A stretch of 62,541 nucleotides of DNA, from positions 1-62,541 of the forward strand of contig JAADHK010000009.1 in the NCBI GenBank assembly GCA_013151835.1, in the 5' to 3' direction. This document shows positions 32,687 through 41,644 of this stretch, piece by piece. How positions within the stretch are numbered: the first letter of the stretch is position 1; every line of letters starts with the position of its first letter. The notes under the pieces were generated by a model. The model was not told the origin of the DNA. It did not search any database and worked only from the letters and a program-made list of their open reading frames with translations. The DNA is from Deltaproteobacteria bacterium. GTDB lineage: Bacteria; Desulfobacterota; Desulfobacteria; Desulfobacterales; Desulfosalsimonadaceae. A program made the translations under genes and the position numbers.

Positions 32687-34129
32687 ATGGAAAATCTGTA
32701 TATATTCTTTTCAAGCCTCAGATGGCAGGACATTCTCGATATTACTTTAAACAGTTATATCCTCTTCAGGCTCTACATACTGTTCCGGGGCACATCCACG
32801 CTGAGAGTCATAATGGGCCTGGTCATGCTCTGGCTGTTTCAGCGCACTGCCCTGGCCATGGGCCTGATCGTGACAAGCTGGCTCATGCAGGGCATTACCG
32901 CAGCAGCGGCCATTATCATCATTGTGGTATTTGGAAACGAAATCAGAAATGTTTTTCAGGCAAAAAACTTTTTATCCATATTCTGGCGAATACACCATCC
33001 GCCCGAGCTATACGCCTTAGACGAGATCACTAAAGGCATTTTCGACCTGGCTAAGAATCGGATCGGCGCGCTCCTTGTTTTCCCAGGCAAAAAAGACCCC
33101 ACGGATTTTATAAGGGGCGGAATCGACTGGGACGGCGTGGTCTCAAAAGAGATGATCAAGTCAATATTCTGGCATAACAATCCTGTGCATGACGGCGCGG
33201 CGGTGATTGACGGCAAAAGGATATCAAGGGTTGCATGCATCCTTCCGCTTTCACACCGGCTCGGCATCCCGTCTTATTACGGAACCCGCCACAGGGCCGC
33301 AGCAGGACTCGCCGAAGCCACGGATGCCCTGGTAGCCGTCGTTTCCGAGGAACGTGGAGAAGTTACGGTTGCCAGAGGGGACTCCATGAGAATCATCCGT
33401 TCTCCGAAGCAGTTGGAGGAATTCATCCGTGCCCATACCGGGCAAACCATTAAAACAGATAACCACGTTGTAAAAGAAAACGTTAAGATTGCGGGGGCGG
33501 CACTGGCGTCGGTTATCCTCGTATCCATGATCTGGTTCGGGTTCACCCGGGGTATGGATACCCTGGTTTCCCTTGACGTACCGATAAAATTCGCCGAACT
33601 GCCCCCGGAAATGGAAATCGTAAACGCTTCGGCCGGATCGGTGAATGTCAACCTGGCCGGAGCCGCAACCCTCATCCAATCACTCAGGCCCGATCAGGTA
33701 CAGGTTAAAGTCGGCCTTTTAAACGCCCATGTTGGTGACAATAGTTTTAAAATCAAAACGGCCGATATTTCATCCCCGCCGGGAATCCATGTCAACCGGA
33801 TCCAGCCGGAATCGGTTACCGTCACTATCGATATGGAGGCGACCCGTTCCATTCCGGTTCAGGCCGACTTTTCCGGGCGACTGTCCGAGGGCCTGCGGGT
33901 AACCGGAGTTGATGTTAAACCGGCATTCATAAAGGTTACGGGCAGAAGCCTTGCCATAGCGAGGACCTCAACCATATATACCCAAAAGATTCCGGTGGAC
34001 ACGATTACGAAAAGCGGCCAAATCACGGTGAAACCGGCCTTTGAAAACGGCCTTGAACCCGCTTCCGGCACGGGCGGGGACACCATAACCGTGGAATATA
34101 CCGTTATGCCCAAAAATCCCGTAAAGTAG
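32687..34129 (+). CDS. cdaA: Diadenylate cyclase (CdaA/DisA_N) fused to YbbR repeats
   Basis: A 480-residue membrane protein that makes c-di-AMP from two ATP. Three N-terminal helices (residues about 20-85) are followed by the cyclase domain with the active-site motifs HDGAAVI (D169-G170-A171) and GTRHRAA (RHR at 201-203). A fourth helix (about 264-285) leads to an extracytoplasmic region of YbbR-like beta repeats (VDVPIKFAELPPEMEI-type and the later NRIQPESVTVTIDME strands). In Firmicutes CdaA and its YbbR-domain regulator CdaR are separate adjacent genes; here both are in one chain. Cyclase activity is inferred from intact motifs. Confidence 0.93.
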   Translation: MENLYIFFSSLRWQDILDITLNSYILFRLYILFRGTSTLRVIMGLVMLWLFQRTALAMGLIVTSWLMQGITAAAAIIIIVVFGNEIRNVFQAKNFLSIFWRIHHPPELYALDEITKGIFDLAKNRIGALLVFPGKKDPTDFIRGGIDWDGVVSKEMIKSIFWHNNPVHDGAAVIDGKRISRVACILPLSHRLGIPSYYGTRHRAAAGLAEATDALVAVVSEERGEVTVARGDSMRIIRSPKQLEEFIRAHTGQTIKTDNHVVKENVKIAGAALASVILVSMIWFGFTRGMDTLVSLDVPIKFAELPPEMEIVNASAGSVNVNLAGAATLIQSLRPDQVQVKVGLLNAHVGDNSFKIKTADISSPPGIHVNRIQPESVTVTIDMEATRSIPVQADFSGRLSEGLRVTGVDVKPAFIKVTGRSLAIARTSTIYTQKIPVDTITKSGQITVKPAFENGLEPASGTGGDTITVEYTVMPKNPVK

Positions 34130-34281
34130 CCTCTTTACTACGCCATCACCCATTGACACGAGGCACGCCCCCTCCCACGTATCACATATCCGGATTTTTC
34201 CCTGTCTGCCTTCTTGAACATGCCCAATGCCGCCTTATATTATGAAGCAAAATTATGAATCAGCAGGCAAAAGGAGTCAAA

Positions 34282-35223
34282 ATGGGCAACCAGATCAAAA
34301 CAACTGTTCTTCTGGCCGCACTTACCGGAATCATCCTTTGGATCGGGGGGATGTTCGGGGGAAAGGGAGGAATGCTTTTCGCATTTATCCTTGCAGGCGG
34401 CATGAATTTCTCTTCCTATTGGTATTCGGATAAAATCGTCCTGCGCATGTACAAAGCCGAGGAAATAACACCTGAAACCAATCCCGGCGTTTACAGGATC
34501 GTCGAACGGCTCGCGGATAACGCGGGCATTCCCATGCCGCGTATTTACGTGATTCCCCAGGAGGCACTCAACGCCTTTGCCACAGGCCGGAACCCGGAAA
34601 ATGCCGTGATCGCGGTGACCCGCGGCCTTCTGGAATACATGAACGAAGAAGAGCTTGCCGGCGTCATCGGCCATGAGATGGGGCATATCAAGCACCGGGA
34701 CATTCTCATCGGCTCCATTGCAGCAACAATGGCCGGGGCCATCATGATGATTGCAGGCTTTGCGCGATGGGCCGCAATCTTCGGCGGATTTTCCAGAAGC
34801 GGGGACAGCGAAGACGGGGGCGGGATCTTCGGGCTGCTGCTCATGTCGATCATTGCGCCCATAGCGGCCGTGCTGATCCAGATGGCCATATCGCGCTCAA
34901 GGGAATTTATGGCGGACCGTGCTTCAGCCGAATTCAACAGGAACAGCCATGGCCTTGCCAATGCACTCGCCAAGCTCGGTTCATTTTCAAAACAGATACC
35001 CATGAAGGCACGGCCGGAAACGGCCCATATGTTTATCGTAAACCCGCTTTCGAGAAAAAGCCTTGCGAATCTCTTCTCCACCCATCCACCCATTGAAGAG
35101 CGGATAGCAAAACTTACGGGAGTGGATTCAGGAAGATCGGAAGGCAGGAACCAGGGCAATTATAACAGCCCCGACAATGGAATGGAAAACCGGGCGCGAA
35201 ACTTCTGGGACACTTTAAAATAG
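34282..35223 (+). CDS. htpX: Zinc metalloprotease HtpX
   Basis: A 313-residue membrane-bound protease of family M48 that degrades misfolded membrane proteins. [10 protein letters not shown] carries the zinc-binding HExxH, helices flank it, and [13 protein letters not shown] supplies the third ligand region. The start is the ATG six bases after AAGGAG; an upstream in-frame ATG at 34255 is less well placed. It follows the cyclase gene after 152 bases of noncoding DNA. A long C-terminal hydrophilic tail ends the protein. Confidence 0.94.
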   Translation: MGNQIKTTVLLAALTGIILWIGGMFGGKGGMLFAFILAGGMNFSSYWYSDKIVLRMYKAEEITPETNPGVYRIVERLADNAGIPMPRIYVIPQEALNAFATGRNPENAVIAVTRGLLEYMNEEELAGVIGHEMGHIKHRDILIGSIAATMAGAIMMIAGFARWAAIFGGFSRSGDSEDGGGIFGLLLMSIIAPIAAVLIQMAISRSREFMADRASAEFNRNSHGLANALAKLGSFSKQIPMKARPETAHMFIVNPLSRKSLANLFSTHPPIEERIAKLTGVDSGRSEGRNQGNYNSPDNGMENRARNFWDTLK

Positions 35224-35232
35224 ATAGTTACA

Positions 35233-35310
35233 GGTTGACGGTTCCTGGTTGACGGTTGCCGAAAACCAACAACCGCAAACTGCGAACCGTCAACCGGTAA
35301 CCGGTAACTA
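35233..35310. repeat. GGTTGACGGTT repeat cluster with inverted copy
   Basis: Direct copies of GGTTGACGGTT lie at 35233-35243 and 35247-35257, and an inverted copy (AACCGTCAACC) lies at 35285-35295, followed by GGTAACCGGTAAC. The inverted arms could fold into a hairpin between the convergent htpX and nfn genes. A further copy is at 57400-57410. Confidence 0.75.
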
Positions 35311-35319
35311 GAAAGCGCC

Positions 35320-36750
35320 CTACCAACCCCAGGTCAGATACTTGTGAATGGAGTCGGCGGAATCCCTTCCGGCGCCCATGGCAATAATGACGGTTGCCTG
35401 GCCGGTAACGATGTCACCGCCCGCCCATACGCCTTTCTTGGTCGTCTTCCCGGTTTCGGGATCGGCTTCGATATAACCCCACTTATTGACATGAATATCA
35501 GGACACTCCTGGGTCAGAAGCGGATTTGCGCCCGCGCCCACGGCAATGACCGCAAGATCACAGTCCATAAGAAACTCCGAGCCCTCGATGGGGACCGGCC
35601 GCCGCCTGCCTGACGCGTCGGGTTCGCCCAGTTCCATCTTTAAACATTCCATGCCGGTAAGCCGCCCTTTTTCGTTGCCGATAAATTTTAACGGAGCGGT
35701 CAGGAGGAAAAACTCGACCCCCTCTTCCTCGGCATGATGGATCTCGGCGGCCCTGGCAGGCATCTCGTTTCGGGACCTCCGGTAAACTATCCTGACCCGG
35801 TCAGCCCCGAGTCGCAGGGCGGTGCGCGCAGAATCCATGGCCACGTTGCCGGCACCCAGGACGACGACATCCTTGCCTTTTACAATGGGCGTGTCGTACC
35901 TGGGAAAAAGGTACGCCTTCATCAGATTGGCGCGTGTAAGGTACTCATTGGCCGAATATATCCCTATGAGTTGTTCGCCTTCGATATTCAGAAACGTAGG
36001 CAGTCCCGCGCCCACGCCGATATAAACCGCATCAAATCCCTGTTCGAAAAGCTCGTCCACGGACACGGTCCGGCCCACAACGGCATTGCAGACGATTTTA
36101 AGCCCCATTTTCTCCATTACCGCCACTTCCTCGGCCACAATGGCCTTGGGAAGCCTGAATTCGGGGATCCCGTAAACAAGGACGCCGCCAGCCTTGTGAA
36201 ACGCCTCGAATATGGTCACATCATGTCCCTTGAGCAACAGGTCGCCCGCAACGGTAAGACCGGACGGGCCGGAACCGACAATTGCTATCTTTTTGCCCGT
36301 GGAAGCTGCCTTTTCAGGAACGGCCCCCTCCCCTTTTTCGCGCTCATAATCGGCCACGAAACGTTCCAGGTTGCCGACTGCAATGGGCTCCCCCTTCCTG
36401 CCCATGATGCACTTGCCCTCGCACTGGACTTCCTGGGGACACACACGGCCGCATACGGCCGGAAGGCTGCTCTTTTCCCATATTTTCCTGATGGCGCCGT
36501 TAAAATCACCTTTTGCCACCATGGCAATGAAACCCGGAATATCAATGCTCACCGGGCACCCGGGGACACAGGCCGGCTTTTTGCACTGCATGCATCGGGA
36601 GGCCTCCGCCATGGCGGCTTCCGGGGTGTATCCCAGAGGGACTTCTTCAAAATTATGCCTGCGGACATCTGCAGCCTGTTCGGCCATGGGCTGGCGCACT
36701 GCCTTTTCTTTTTTATCTTTCTTTTCGGTCATGATTTTATATGTCTCCAT
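35320..36750 (-). CDS. nfnB: NfnB-like large subunit (NADPH-dependent, GltD/SudA family)
   Basis: A 476-residue flavoprotein. An N-terminal Cys-rich segment (CMQCKKPACVPGCP; CGRVCPQEVQCEGKC) holds 4Fe-4S clusters, followed by the FAD loop (AIVGSGPSGLTVA) and NADPH loop (VVLGAGNVAMDSA). With the adjacent smaller subunit it forms the NADH-dependent reduced ferredoxin:NADP oxidoreductase that bifurcates or confurcates electrons. Sequence alone cannot exclude glutamate synthase beta, but the neighbour favours Nfn. The second in-frame ATG (36732, MTEKKDKK) may be the real start, as GGAG lies before it. Confidence 0.88.
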   Translation of the reverse strand: METYKIMTEKKDKKEKAVRQPMAEQAADVRRHNFEEVPLGYTPEAAMAEASRCMQCKKPACVPGCPVSIDIPGFIAMVAKGDFNGAIRKIWEKSSLPAVCGRVCPQEVQCEGKCIMGRKGEPIAVGNLERFVADYEREKGEGAVPEKAASTGKKIAIVGSGPSGLTVAGDLLLKGHDVTIFEAFHKAGGVLVYGIPEFRLPKAIVAEEVAVMEKMGLKIVCNAVVGRTVSVDELFEQGFDAVYIGVGAGLPTFLNIEGEQLIGIYSANEYLTRANLMKAYLFPRYDTPIVKGKDVVVLGAGNVAMDSARTALRLGADRVRIVYRRSRNEMPARAAEIHHAEEEGVEFFLLTAPLKFIGNEKGRLTGMECLKMELGEPDASGRRRPVPIEGSEFLMDCDLAVIAVGAGANPLLTQECPDIHVNKWGYIEADPETGKTTKKGVWAGGDIVTGQATVIIAMGAGRDSADSIHKYLTWGW

Positions 36751-36759
36751 GCTTGCAAT

Positions 36760-37596
36760 TTATTTAGTGCCCGTGATTCGACAATATTCATCGTGAGCCG
36801 CCCGCTCTTCCTCGGTATATGCGGCAAGTCGCTGCATCAACGCATCAAAATCAACCTGGTGCCCGTCGAACTCCGGACCGTCGACACATGCAAATTTCGT
36901 CTTACCGCCTACGCTGACCCGGCAGCCCCCGCACATCCCGGTCCCGTCGATCATGATGGGATTTAGACTCACCAGGGTCTTTACGTTATATTCCTTTGTC
37001 AGCTTTGACACAAACTTCATCATGGGAACAGGCCCTATGGCCACCACCAGATCCACCTTTTCACTTTCCATGACGTCTTTTAGAACCTCGGTGACAAAGC
37101 CCTTGCGGCCGTATGACCCGTCATCGGTGCATACATGTAGCGTATCAGATGCAGCACGCATCTTGTCTTCCAGTATCAAAAGTTCCTTGGTGCGCGCGCC
37201 GGTGATGCTTATCACCTTGTTTCCGGCATTCTTAAAGCCCCTGGTAATGGGGAAAAGGACGGCAACCCCTGTCCCTCCGCCCACGCAGACCACAGTGCCG
37301 AGTTTTTCGATATGGGTCGGCCTTCCCAGCGGTCCTATCACGTCCTGATATGCGTCACCCACAGACATGTCACGGAACTTGGCCGTTGATTTACCAACCA
37401 CCATATATACAACTGTAATTGTGCCTTTTTCTGCGTCAAGGTCGGATATGGTCAAGGGAATCCTCTCACCTTCCTCGTCGGCCTTTAAAATAACAAACTG
37501 GCCCGGCCTGCCCTTTGACGCGATAAGCGGGGCATCGATAACATTTTCGATGACCGTGCCATCTGCATGTTCCTCTCTTTTAATGATTTTAAACAT
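36760..37596 (-). CDS. nfnA: NfnA-like small subunit (sulfide dehydrogenase/DHOD electron transfer family)
   Basis: A 278-residue FAD/NAD-binding protein. It has a ferredoxin-reductase fold with GRPGQFVILKADEEGERIPL (flavin), VVCVGGGTGVAVLFPI (NAD) and a C-terminal 2Fe-2S motif (DGTGMCGGCRVS, then CVDGPEFDGHQVDF). The ATG follows GGAGG at 37596; a longer frame to 37620 has no support. It is followed after nine bases by the large subunit. It is the NADH-oxidising half of Nfn by homology and operon pairing. Confidence 0.9.
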   Translation of the reverse strand: MFKIIKREEHADGTVIENVIDAPLIASKGRPGQFVILKADEEGERIPLTISDLDAEKGTITVVYMVVGKSTAKFRDMSVGDAYQDVIGPLGRPTHIEKLGTVVCVGGGTGVAVLFPITRGFKNAGNKVISITGARTKELLILEDKMRAASDTLHVCTDDGSYGRKGFVTEVLKDVMESEKVDLVVAIGPVPMMKFVSKLTKEYNVKTLVSLNPIMIDGTGMCGGCRVSVGGKTKFACVDGPEFDGHQVDFDALMQRLAAYTEEERAAHDEYCRITGTK

Positions 37597-37734
37597 AAGT
37601 GCCTCCGTATTTTTTGGCAAAATAAATGACTAAAAAAACAAATTGTCAATATATACCGTTAGACTGAAAATGCAAGGTTAAATCCCGTATTGAAACCGGG
37701 CAAGTATGACATCTTATATCGAAAATGTTGTAAA

Positions 37735-38679
37735 TCAGGTGCATGGTCGAAGCTCCAGAAAGGCTTTAACCCGCTGGCTGATCTCGTCCGGCCCGTCCGG
37801 GGTCTGCCATATCATTTCAGGATCTTTTTTAAACCATGTAAACTGTCGTTTGGCATATCGCCTGGTATCCCGCTTCAGGGTAGAAATCGTTTCATCAAGC
37901 GTCATATTGCCGTCTATATAATCCATCATGTGCCGGTACCCGATTGACTGCATGGGTCGCAGGTTCCGGGAATATCCCATGGCAAGCAGGCCCCGGACCT
38001 CGTCTTCCAGCCCCTGTTCAATCATTATCTCCACCCGGCGGTTGATCCGGTCATAAAGCTCTTTGCGGTCGATAACAAGACATATTTTAAGTGTTTCAAA
38101 TCGATTTTCGCCAAAGCCGTGAGACTTCTGGGACTCGGACATGGACCGTCCGGTCAACTCATATATCTCAAGCGCCCGTATGATCCGGTACGTGTCATTG
38201 GGATGTATCCGGCCGGCCGCGTCGGGATCTTTTGATACAAGCCGCTGATAGAGCCAATCCCTGCCACGAGTTTCGGCTGTATGTTTCAGCTCCCTGCGTA
38301 GCTCGGGGTCGGAGGCCCCGGCTTCGAACAGTCCGTGGATCAACGCCTTTATATAAAGGCCAGTCCCGCCCACAACAAAAGGTGCCCTGTGTTGTGAGCC
38401 AAGGGACATAATTATACTCCCGGCATCTCTTGAATATTTTGCGGCATCATAAGGGGAGGCAGGATCAATTACGCCTATCATATGGTGCCGGACACGGCCT
38501 AACTCGGCAAGTGAAGGTTTTGCGGTCCCGATATCCATGTAACGATAAACCTGCATTGAGTCGGCCCCTATGATCTCTCCTCCGAAGGCCTCGGCAAGAC
38601 AAATCGCAAGCGCGGTCTTGCCGATGCCGGTAGGCCCGCAGATCACCACGATTCCGGGACGGTTTATTAAATTTTCCAT
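37735..38679 (-). CDS. miaA: tRNA dimethylallyltransferase MiaA
   Basis: A 314-residue enzyme that adds the dimethylallyl group to A37 of tRNAs reading UNN codons. The P-loop CGPTGIGKTAL, GADSMQVYRYMDIGTAKP, VGGTGLYIKAL and GYRHMMDYIDG are all family motifs. The chosen ATG begins MENLINRPG; a longer frame reaches 38730 but has poorer support. It lies upstream of the nfn genes on the same strand, with 138 A+T-rich bases between them. Confidence 0.94.
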   Translation of the reverse strand: MENLINRPGIVVICGPTGIGKTALAICLAEAFGGEIIGADSMQVYRYMDIGTAKPSLAELGRVRHHMIGVIDPASPYDAAKYSRDAGSIIMSLGSQHRAPFVVGGTGLYIKALIHGLFEAGASDPELRRELKHTAETRGRDWLYQRLVSKDPDAAGRIHPNDTYRIIRALEIYELTGRSMSESQKSHGFGENRFETLKICLVIDRKELYDRINRRVEIMIEQGLEDEVRGLLAMGYSRNLRPMQSIGYRHMMDYIDGNMTLDETISTLKRDTRRYAKRQFTWFKKDPEMIWQTPDGPDEISQRVKAFLELRPCT

Positions 38680-38855
38680 TTCTATTGAATATCCCAATAA
38701 ATCATGAATATCAATAGATGCCTGCAACACCGCCGGGCATAAGCATATAAACCCGGCAACGTTTTAACCGATCGAGAAAAGAGATAGCCAAAGACATGAT
38801 GGCCTCGTAAAAAATCAGTTAACCCGGTAAAGATGGCTAAGTAAAAAATAAATTA

Positions 38856-38884
38856 TTGACATACTATGTTTAAAAAGATAGTCT
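38856..38884 (+). promoter_or_regulatory. Candidate promoter of dsrC
   Basis: TTGACA (38856-38861), a 17-base spacer and TAGTCT (38879-38884). The -35 is perfect and the -10 poor. The leader would be about 72 bases, A+T-rich, ending in a strong AAGGAG. The region 38680-38855 otherwise shows only a short GCCGGG/CCCGGC dyad. Confidence 0.45.
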
Positions 38885-38962
38885 GCAATCTTTAAATTTT
38901 CACCCAAAATAAAAAAGTAGACATCGAACGAATATTAACAAGTAAAAGAAGGAGAATATCCA

Positions 38963-39280
38963 ATGGCAACTGTGGAATATGAAGGCAATACATTTAACGT
39001 TGATGAAGACGGTTTTATCGATTCTTTTGATGGCTGGACCAAGGAATGGGTACAATACGTCAAGTTGCAGGAAGGAATTGACGAGTTAAATGAAGAGCAT
39101 TGGATGGTCATCAATGTTCTTCAGGACTATTACAAGAAAAACGGCATCGCCCCCATGGTCCGGATTCTTTCCAAACTTACCAAATTCAAACTTAAACACA
39201 TCTATGAACTCTTCCCTTCAGGCCCGGGCAAGGGTGCCTGCAAGATGGCCGGACTGCCGAAGCCGACCGGATGTGTGTAA
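38963..39280 (+). CDS. dsrC: DsrC, sulfur-carrier partner of dissimilatory sulfite reductase
   Basis: A 105-residue DsrC. The C-terminal arm reads GKGACKMAGLPKPTGCV, with the two conserved cysteines at 93 and 104 (C-x10-C) that carry the trisulfide made by DsrAB. Both being present separates it from TusE, which has only the penultimate one. The core (WVQYVKLQEGIDELNEEHWM) matches throughout. It stands alone, far from any dsrAB in this window, with its own promoter and a strong terminator, as in several sulfate reducers. Confidence 0.97.
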   Translation: MATVEYEGNTFNVDEDGFIDSFDGWTKEWVQYVKLQEGIDELNEEHWMVINVLQDYYKKNGIAPMVRILSKLTKFKLKHIYELFPSGPGKGACKMAGLPKPTGCV

Positions 39281-39320
39281 ACGGAAATTAAACGATTTTT
39301 ACCCCGTGAGTGTGGTTGTT

Positions 39321-39366
39321 AAAAAAGAAGCCCTGCATATTAATATTTATGCAGGGCTTCTTTTTT
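39321..39366. terminator. Terminator of dsrC
   Basis: GAAGCCCTGCAT and ATGCAGGGCTTC form a perfect 12-bp stem around a 10-base A+T loop, with six A before and six T after. It is a textbook intrinsic terminator 40 bases past the dsrC stop codon, and works in either direction. Confidence 0.92.
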
Positions 39367-39373
39367 ATGGTAT

Positions 39374-39547
39374 ATGGAAGGGAACTCTGCGGCTCATATC
39401 AAGGCAAGCCTCATGGGATCGTCAGTCCATATTGCCGTGACCGGAGGCCAGCCGGTGCTCGGGGCATGGCAGGGAATTTTTTTCTGCGAGTTCGACGGCC
39501 CCCGCACCCGAAAAGTCAATATTTACCTCGAAAACGACAAGGAATAA
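39374..39547 (+). pseudogene. YjbQ/UPF0047 family C-terminal fragment
   Basis: From the ATG at 39374 the frame encodes 57 residues: MEGNSAAHIKASLMGSSVHI, a stretch ending VLGAWQGIFFCEF, and DGPRTRKVNIYLENDKE. This matches the second half of YjbQ proteins (about 138 residues). The first half, with the metal-binding His residues, is replaced by the dsrC terminator. The fragment ends four bases before the siroheme decarboxylase gene, and its last codons include that gene's AAGGA. It may still be translated as a short peptide, but I treat it as a remnant. Confidence 0.72.
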
Positions 39548-39551
39548 CCGC

Positions 39552-40049
39552 ATGCCCGTGAAACCAATCACCGACGACATTGACAAGGCCATATTAAACC
39601 TTATCCAATCTGATTTTCCCATGGAGCAGAGGCCCTTTACCTGTATCTCCGACACATTGGCGCCGGAAATAAAAATAGGCGAAGCCGAAATCATCCAAAG
39701 AGTAAAACGACTGAAAAAAGACGGGATTATCCGGAGGATAGGCGGGAACTTTTCCCCGGACAGGCTCGGGTTTGTGAGTACGCTATGCGCCGCACGGGTT
39801 GACGAACAACACCTTAAACGCTTTGCCGAAACCGTCAACCAATTCCCCGGGATTACCCATAACTATATCCGGGAAAACAAATACAATGTATGGTTTACCA
39901 TAATCGCACCGTCACGGAAACACATTGAGGACATCCTGTCTTCGATCCGGGAGAAAACCGGCATAACCGACCTGATGAACCTTCCGGCCACTCGGGTGTT
40001 CAAGGTCCGGGCTCATTTTAAGCTTCCAACAGGTGACACTGCCGCATGA
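39552..40049 (+). CDS. ahbB: Siroheme decarboxylase subunit (AhbA/AhbB family)
   Basis: A 165-residue protein with an Lrp/AsnC-like winged-helix start (IDKAILNLIQSDFPMEQRPF; RIGGNFSPDRLGF) and the C-terminal domain with THNYIRENKYNVWFT and PATRVFKVRAHF. This arrangement is typical of NirD/AhbB proteins, which decarboxylate siroheme to didecarboxysiroheme in the alternative heme pathway of sulfate reducers. Choice of AhbB over AhbA is tentative. The next gene overlaps by ATGA. Siroheme is also the cofactor of sulfite reductase, so the place beside dsrC makes sense. Confidence 0.82.
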   Translation: MPVKPITDDIDKAILNLIQSDFPMEQRPFTCISDTLAPEIKIGEAEIIQRVKRLKKDGIIRRIGGNFSPDRLGFVSTLCAARVDEQHLKRFAETVNQFPGITHNYIRENKYNVWFTIIAPSRKHIEDILSSIREKTGITDLMNLPATRVFKVRAHFKLPTGDTAA

Positions 40050-40903
40050 AACGCGACATACGCATTGCTCTCATCTGCTGCCGCTCTCTCCTCGGTTGTC
40101 TTGATGAAAATATCGATGTCATGGAAAAATGGACCTCCAGAGCGGCGGGGGCGGGGGTGGAGATTATATGTTTTCCGGAACTTAACATCACGGGCTATCC
40201 TTCGGCCAAAATCAATGACATTCCAGCAGAATCCATCCCCGGGAAATCCACCGGACAGATCCTGAAACTCGCCGCAAAACACCAGGTGACAATCCTTGCG
40301 GGTATTGCCCAGAGCAGAGGCAATGAGACGCTTGCCACTCATATAGTCATCACTCCCCATGGAATTGACGGTGTATACCAGAAGATACACCTCGGGCCCT
40401 CGGAAAAGGAAAGATTTATTGCAGGGGACAAGATCTGCGTATTTGAAATACAGGGCTTTAAATTCGGTATCCAGCTCTGCTATGATTCACATTTCCCGGA
40501 GCTTTCCACCGCCATGGCCGAAATGGGGGTGGACGCTATATTTATTCCCCATGCATCGCCCAATGCGTCTTCACCAAATATATCTTCAGAAAACACATCT
40601 CCAAAAGATGATCCTGACACAAAGTTCAAATCCTGGTCCCGGCATTTAACAGCGCGCGCATACGATAATTCCATATTCATAGCCGCTGTAAACCAGGTGG
40701 GTGACAACGGACATGGATTGACTTTTCCAGGCGTTGCAACGGTCATCGACCCTTCCGGTAACATTTATGAAAAATACACAGGCTACAATGAGACAATGCT
40801 GGTAGCCGATCTGAAAAAATCGGCAATGGATCATGTAAGAGGCCACAGGATGCGCTATTTCCTGCCCAACCGCAGGCCGGAAATCTATGGCAGGCGGAAC
40901 TGA
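40046..40903 (+). CDS. Carbon-nitrogen hydrolase (nitrilase superfamily)
   Basis: A 285-residue amidase-type enzyme. The catalytic triad is clear: Glu45 in FPELNITGY, Lys113 in YQKIHLGPSE and Cys145 in GIQLCYDSHFPE. A serine/asparagine-rich insert (residues about 170-200, NASSPNISSENTSPKDD) follows the Cys. It is coupled to the siroheme decarboxylase gene by an ATGA overlap. The substrate is unknown; omega-amidase-like or carbamoyl compounds are the usual choices. Confidence 0.9.
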   Translation: MKRDIRIALICCRSLLGCLDENIDVMEKWTSRAAGAGVEIICFPELNITGYPSAKINDIPAESIPGKSTGQILKLAAKHQVTILAGIAQSRGNETLATHIVITPHGIDGVYQKIHLGPSEKERFIAGDKICVFEIQGFKFGIQLCYDSHFPELSTAMAEMGVDAIFIPHASPNASSPNISSENTSPKDDPDTKFKSWSRHLTARAYDNSIFIAAVNQVGDNGHGLTFPGVATVIDPSGNIYEKYTGYNETMLVADLKKSAMDHVRGHRMRYFLPNRRPEIYGRRN

Positions 40904-40936
40904 TGAATTCGTAGTCCGTAAACCCTGTTGCGATGG

Positions 40937-41584
40937 CTAGATTGTATCGCTCGCATCAGGTTGAATCCGCTCGCTGTCTGATCCTTTCGGGGAGGGCTGT
41001 TTCAGTATGGATTTAAGTCCATGGAAAAAAATCTTATTCGCGGATTTAAACATATCAATCGTGGCCGATTCGCTTTCAAGCCGCCTGGCCTCATTTCCGA
41101 TCCCGCTTGTGAGAAGAGAGGCAAACCCGTGAGCGAAAAGCCATCCGTAAAACATTACCTTCCTTGCGGTCTCCTCGTCCACCCCCTCGAACATCGGGTG
41201 CCTTGCGGCCATTAGTCGTTTCAGGTTGGCTTCAAAATTAACTTCTCCGCAGCCTGTGTTGATAGCCGAATACTCTTCCGAATGGATGCAGGCAAACAGC
41301 ATGGGCTCGCGCTTTGCAAAAAGGACATACCCGAGCCCCATATCGATATATATATCCCCGCTCGGGGATTCCTCCTGGATTTGCGCCAGTACGTCCCATG
41401 CCTTGCGAACTACGGCTTCTCCGAGTTCGCTCATGGTCTTAACATGGGAATAGACGGGCATTGTCGACGCATCGAGAGCCTGGGCCACGGCACGGGCCGT
41501 AAGCCCGGCCAGCCCCTTTTCCCGTACCACTAAAAAGGCCGCGTCAATGATGTCCTTTCTTGAAAACTTCCGGCTTCTTGCCAT
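40937..41584 (-). CDS. TetR-family regulator of the TRAP operon
   Basis: A 215-residue regulator: RKDIIDAAFLVVREKGLAGL then TARAVAQALDASTMPVYSHV is the DNA-binding domain. The C-terminal part (YSAINTGCGEVNF, MFYGWLFAHGFASLL) is a ligand-binding bundle without an assignable subfamily. It is the last gene of the minus-strand run that includes dctM, dctQ, dctP and tatT, so it may control the transporter. No operator was identified near tatT. Confidence 0.88.
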   Translation of the reverse strand: MARSRKFSRKDIIDAAFLVVREKGLAGLTARAVAQALDASTMPVYSHVKTMSELGEAVVRKAWDVLAQIQEESPSGDIYIDMGLGYVLFAKREPMLFACIHSEEYSAINTGCGEVNFEANLKRLMAARHPMFEGVDEETARKVMFYGWLFAHGFASLLTSGIGNEARRLESESATIDMFKSANKIFFHGLKSILKQPSPKGSDSERIQPDASDTI

Positions 41585-41644
41585 TGTCTGCTCCCTTAAA
41601 AAGCATCTTCAAAACAATCCCCATTTTCCGGACATCAACGGATA

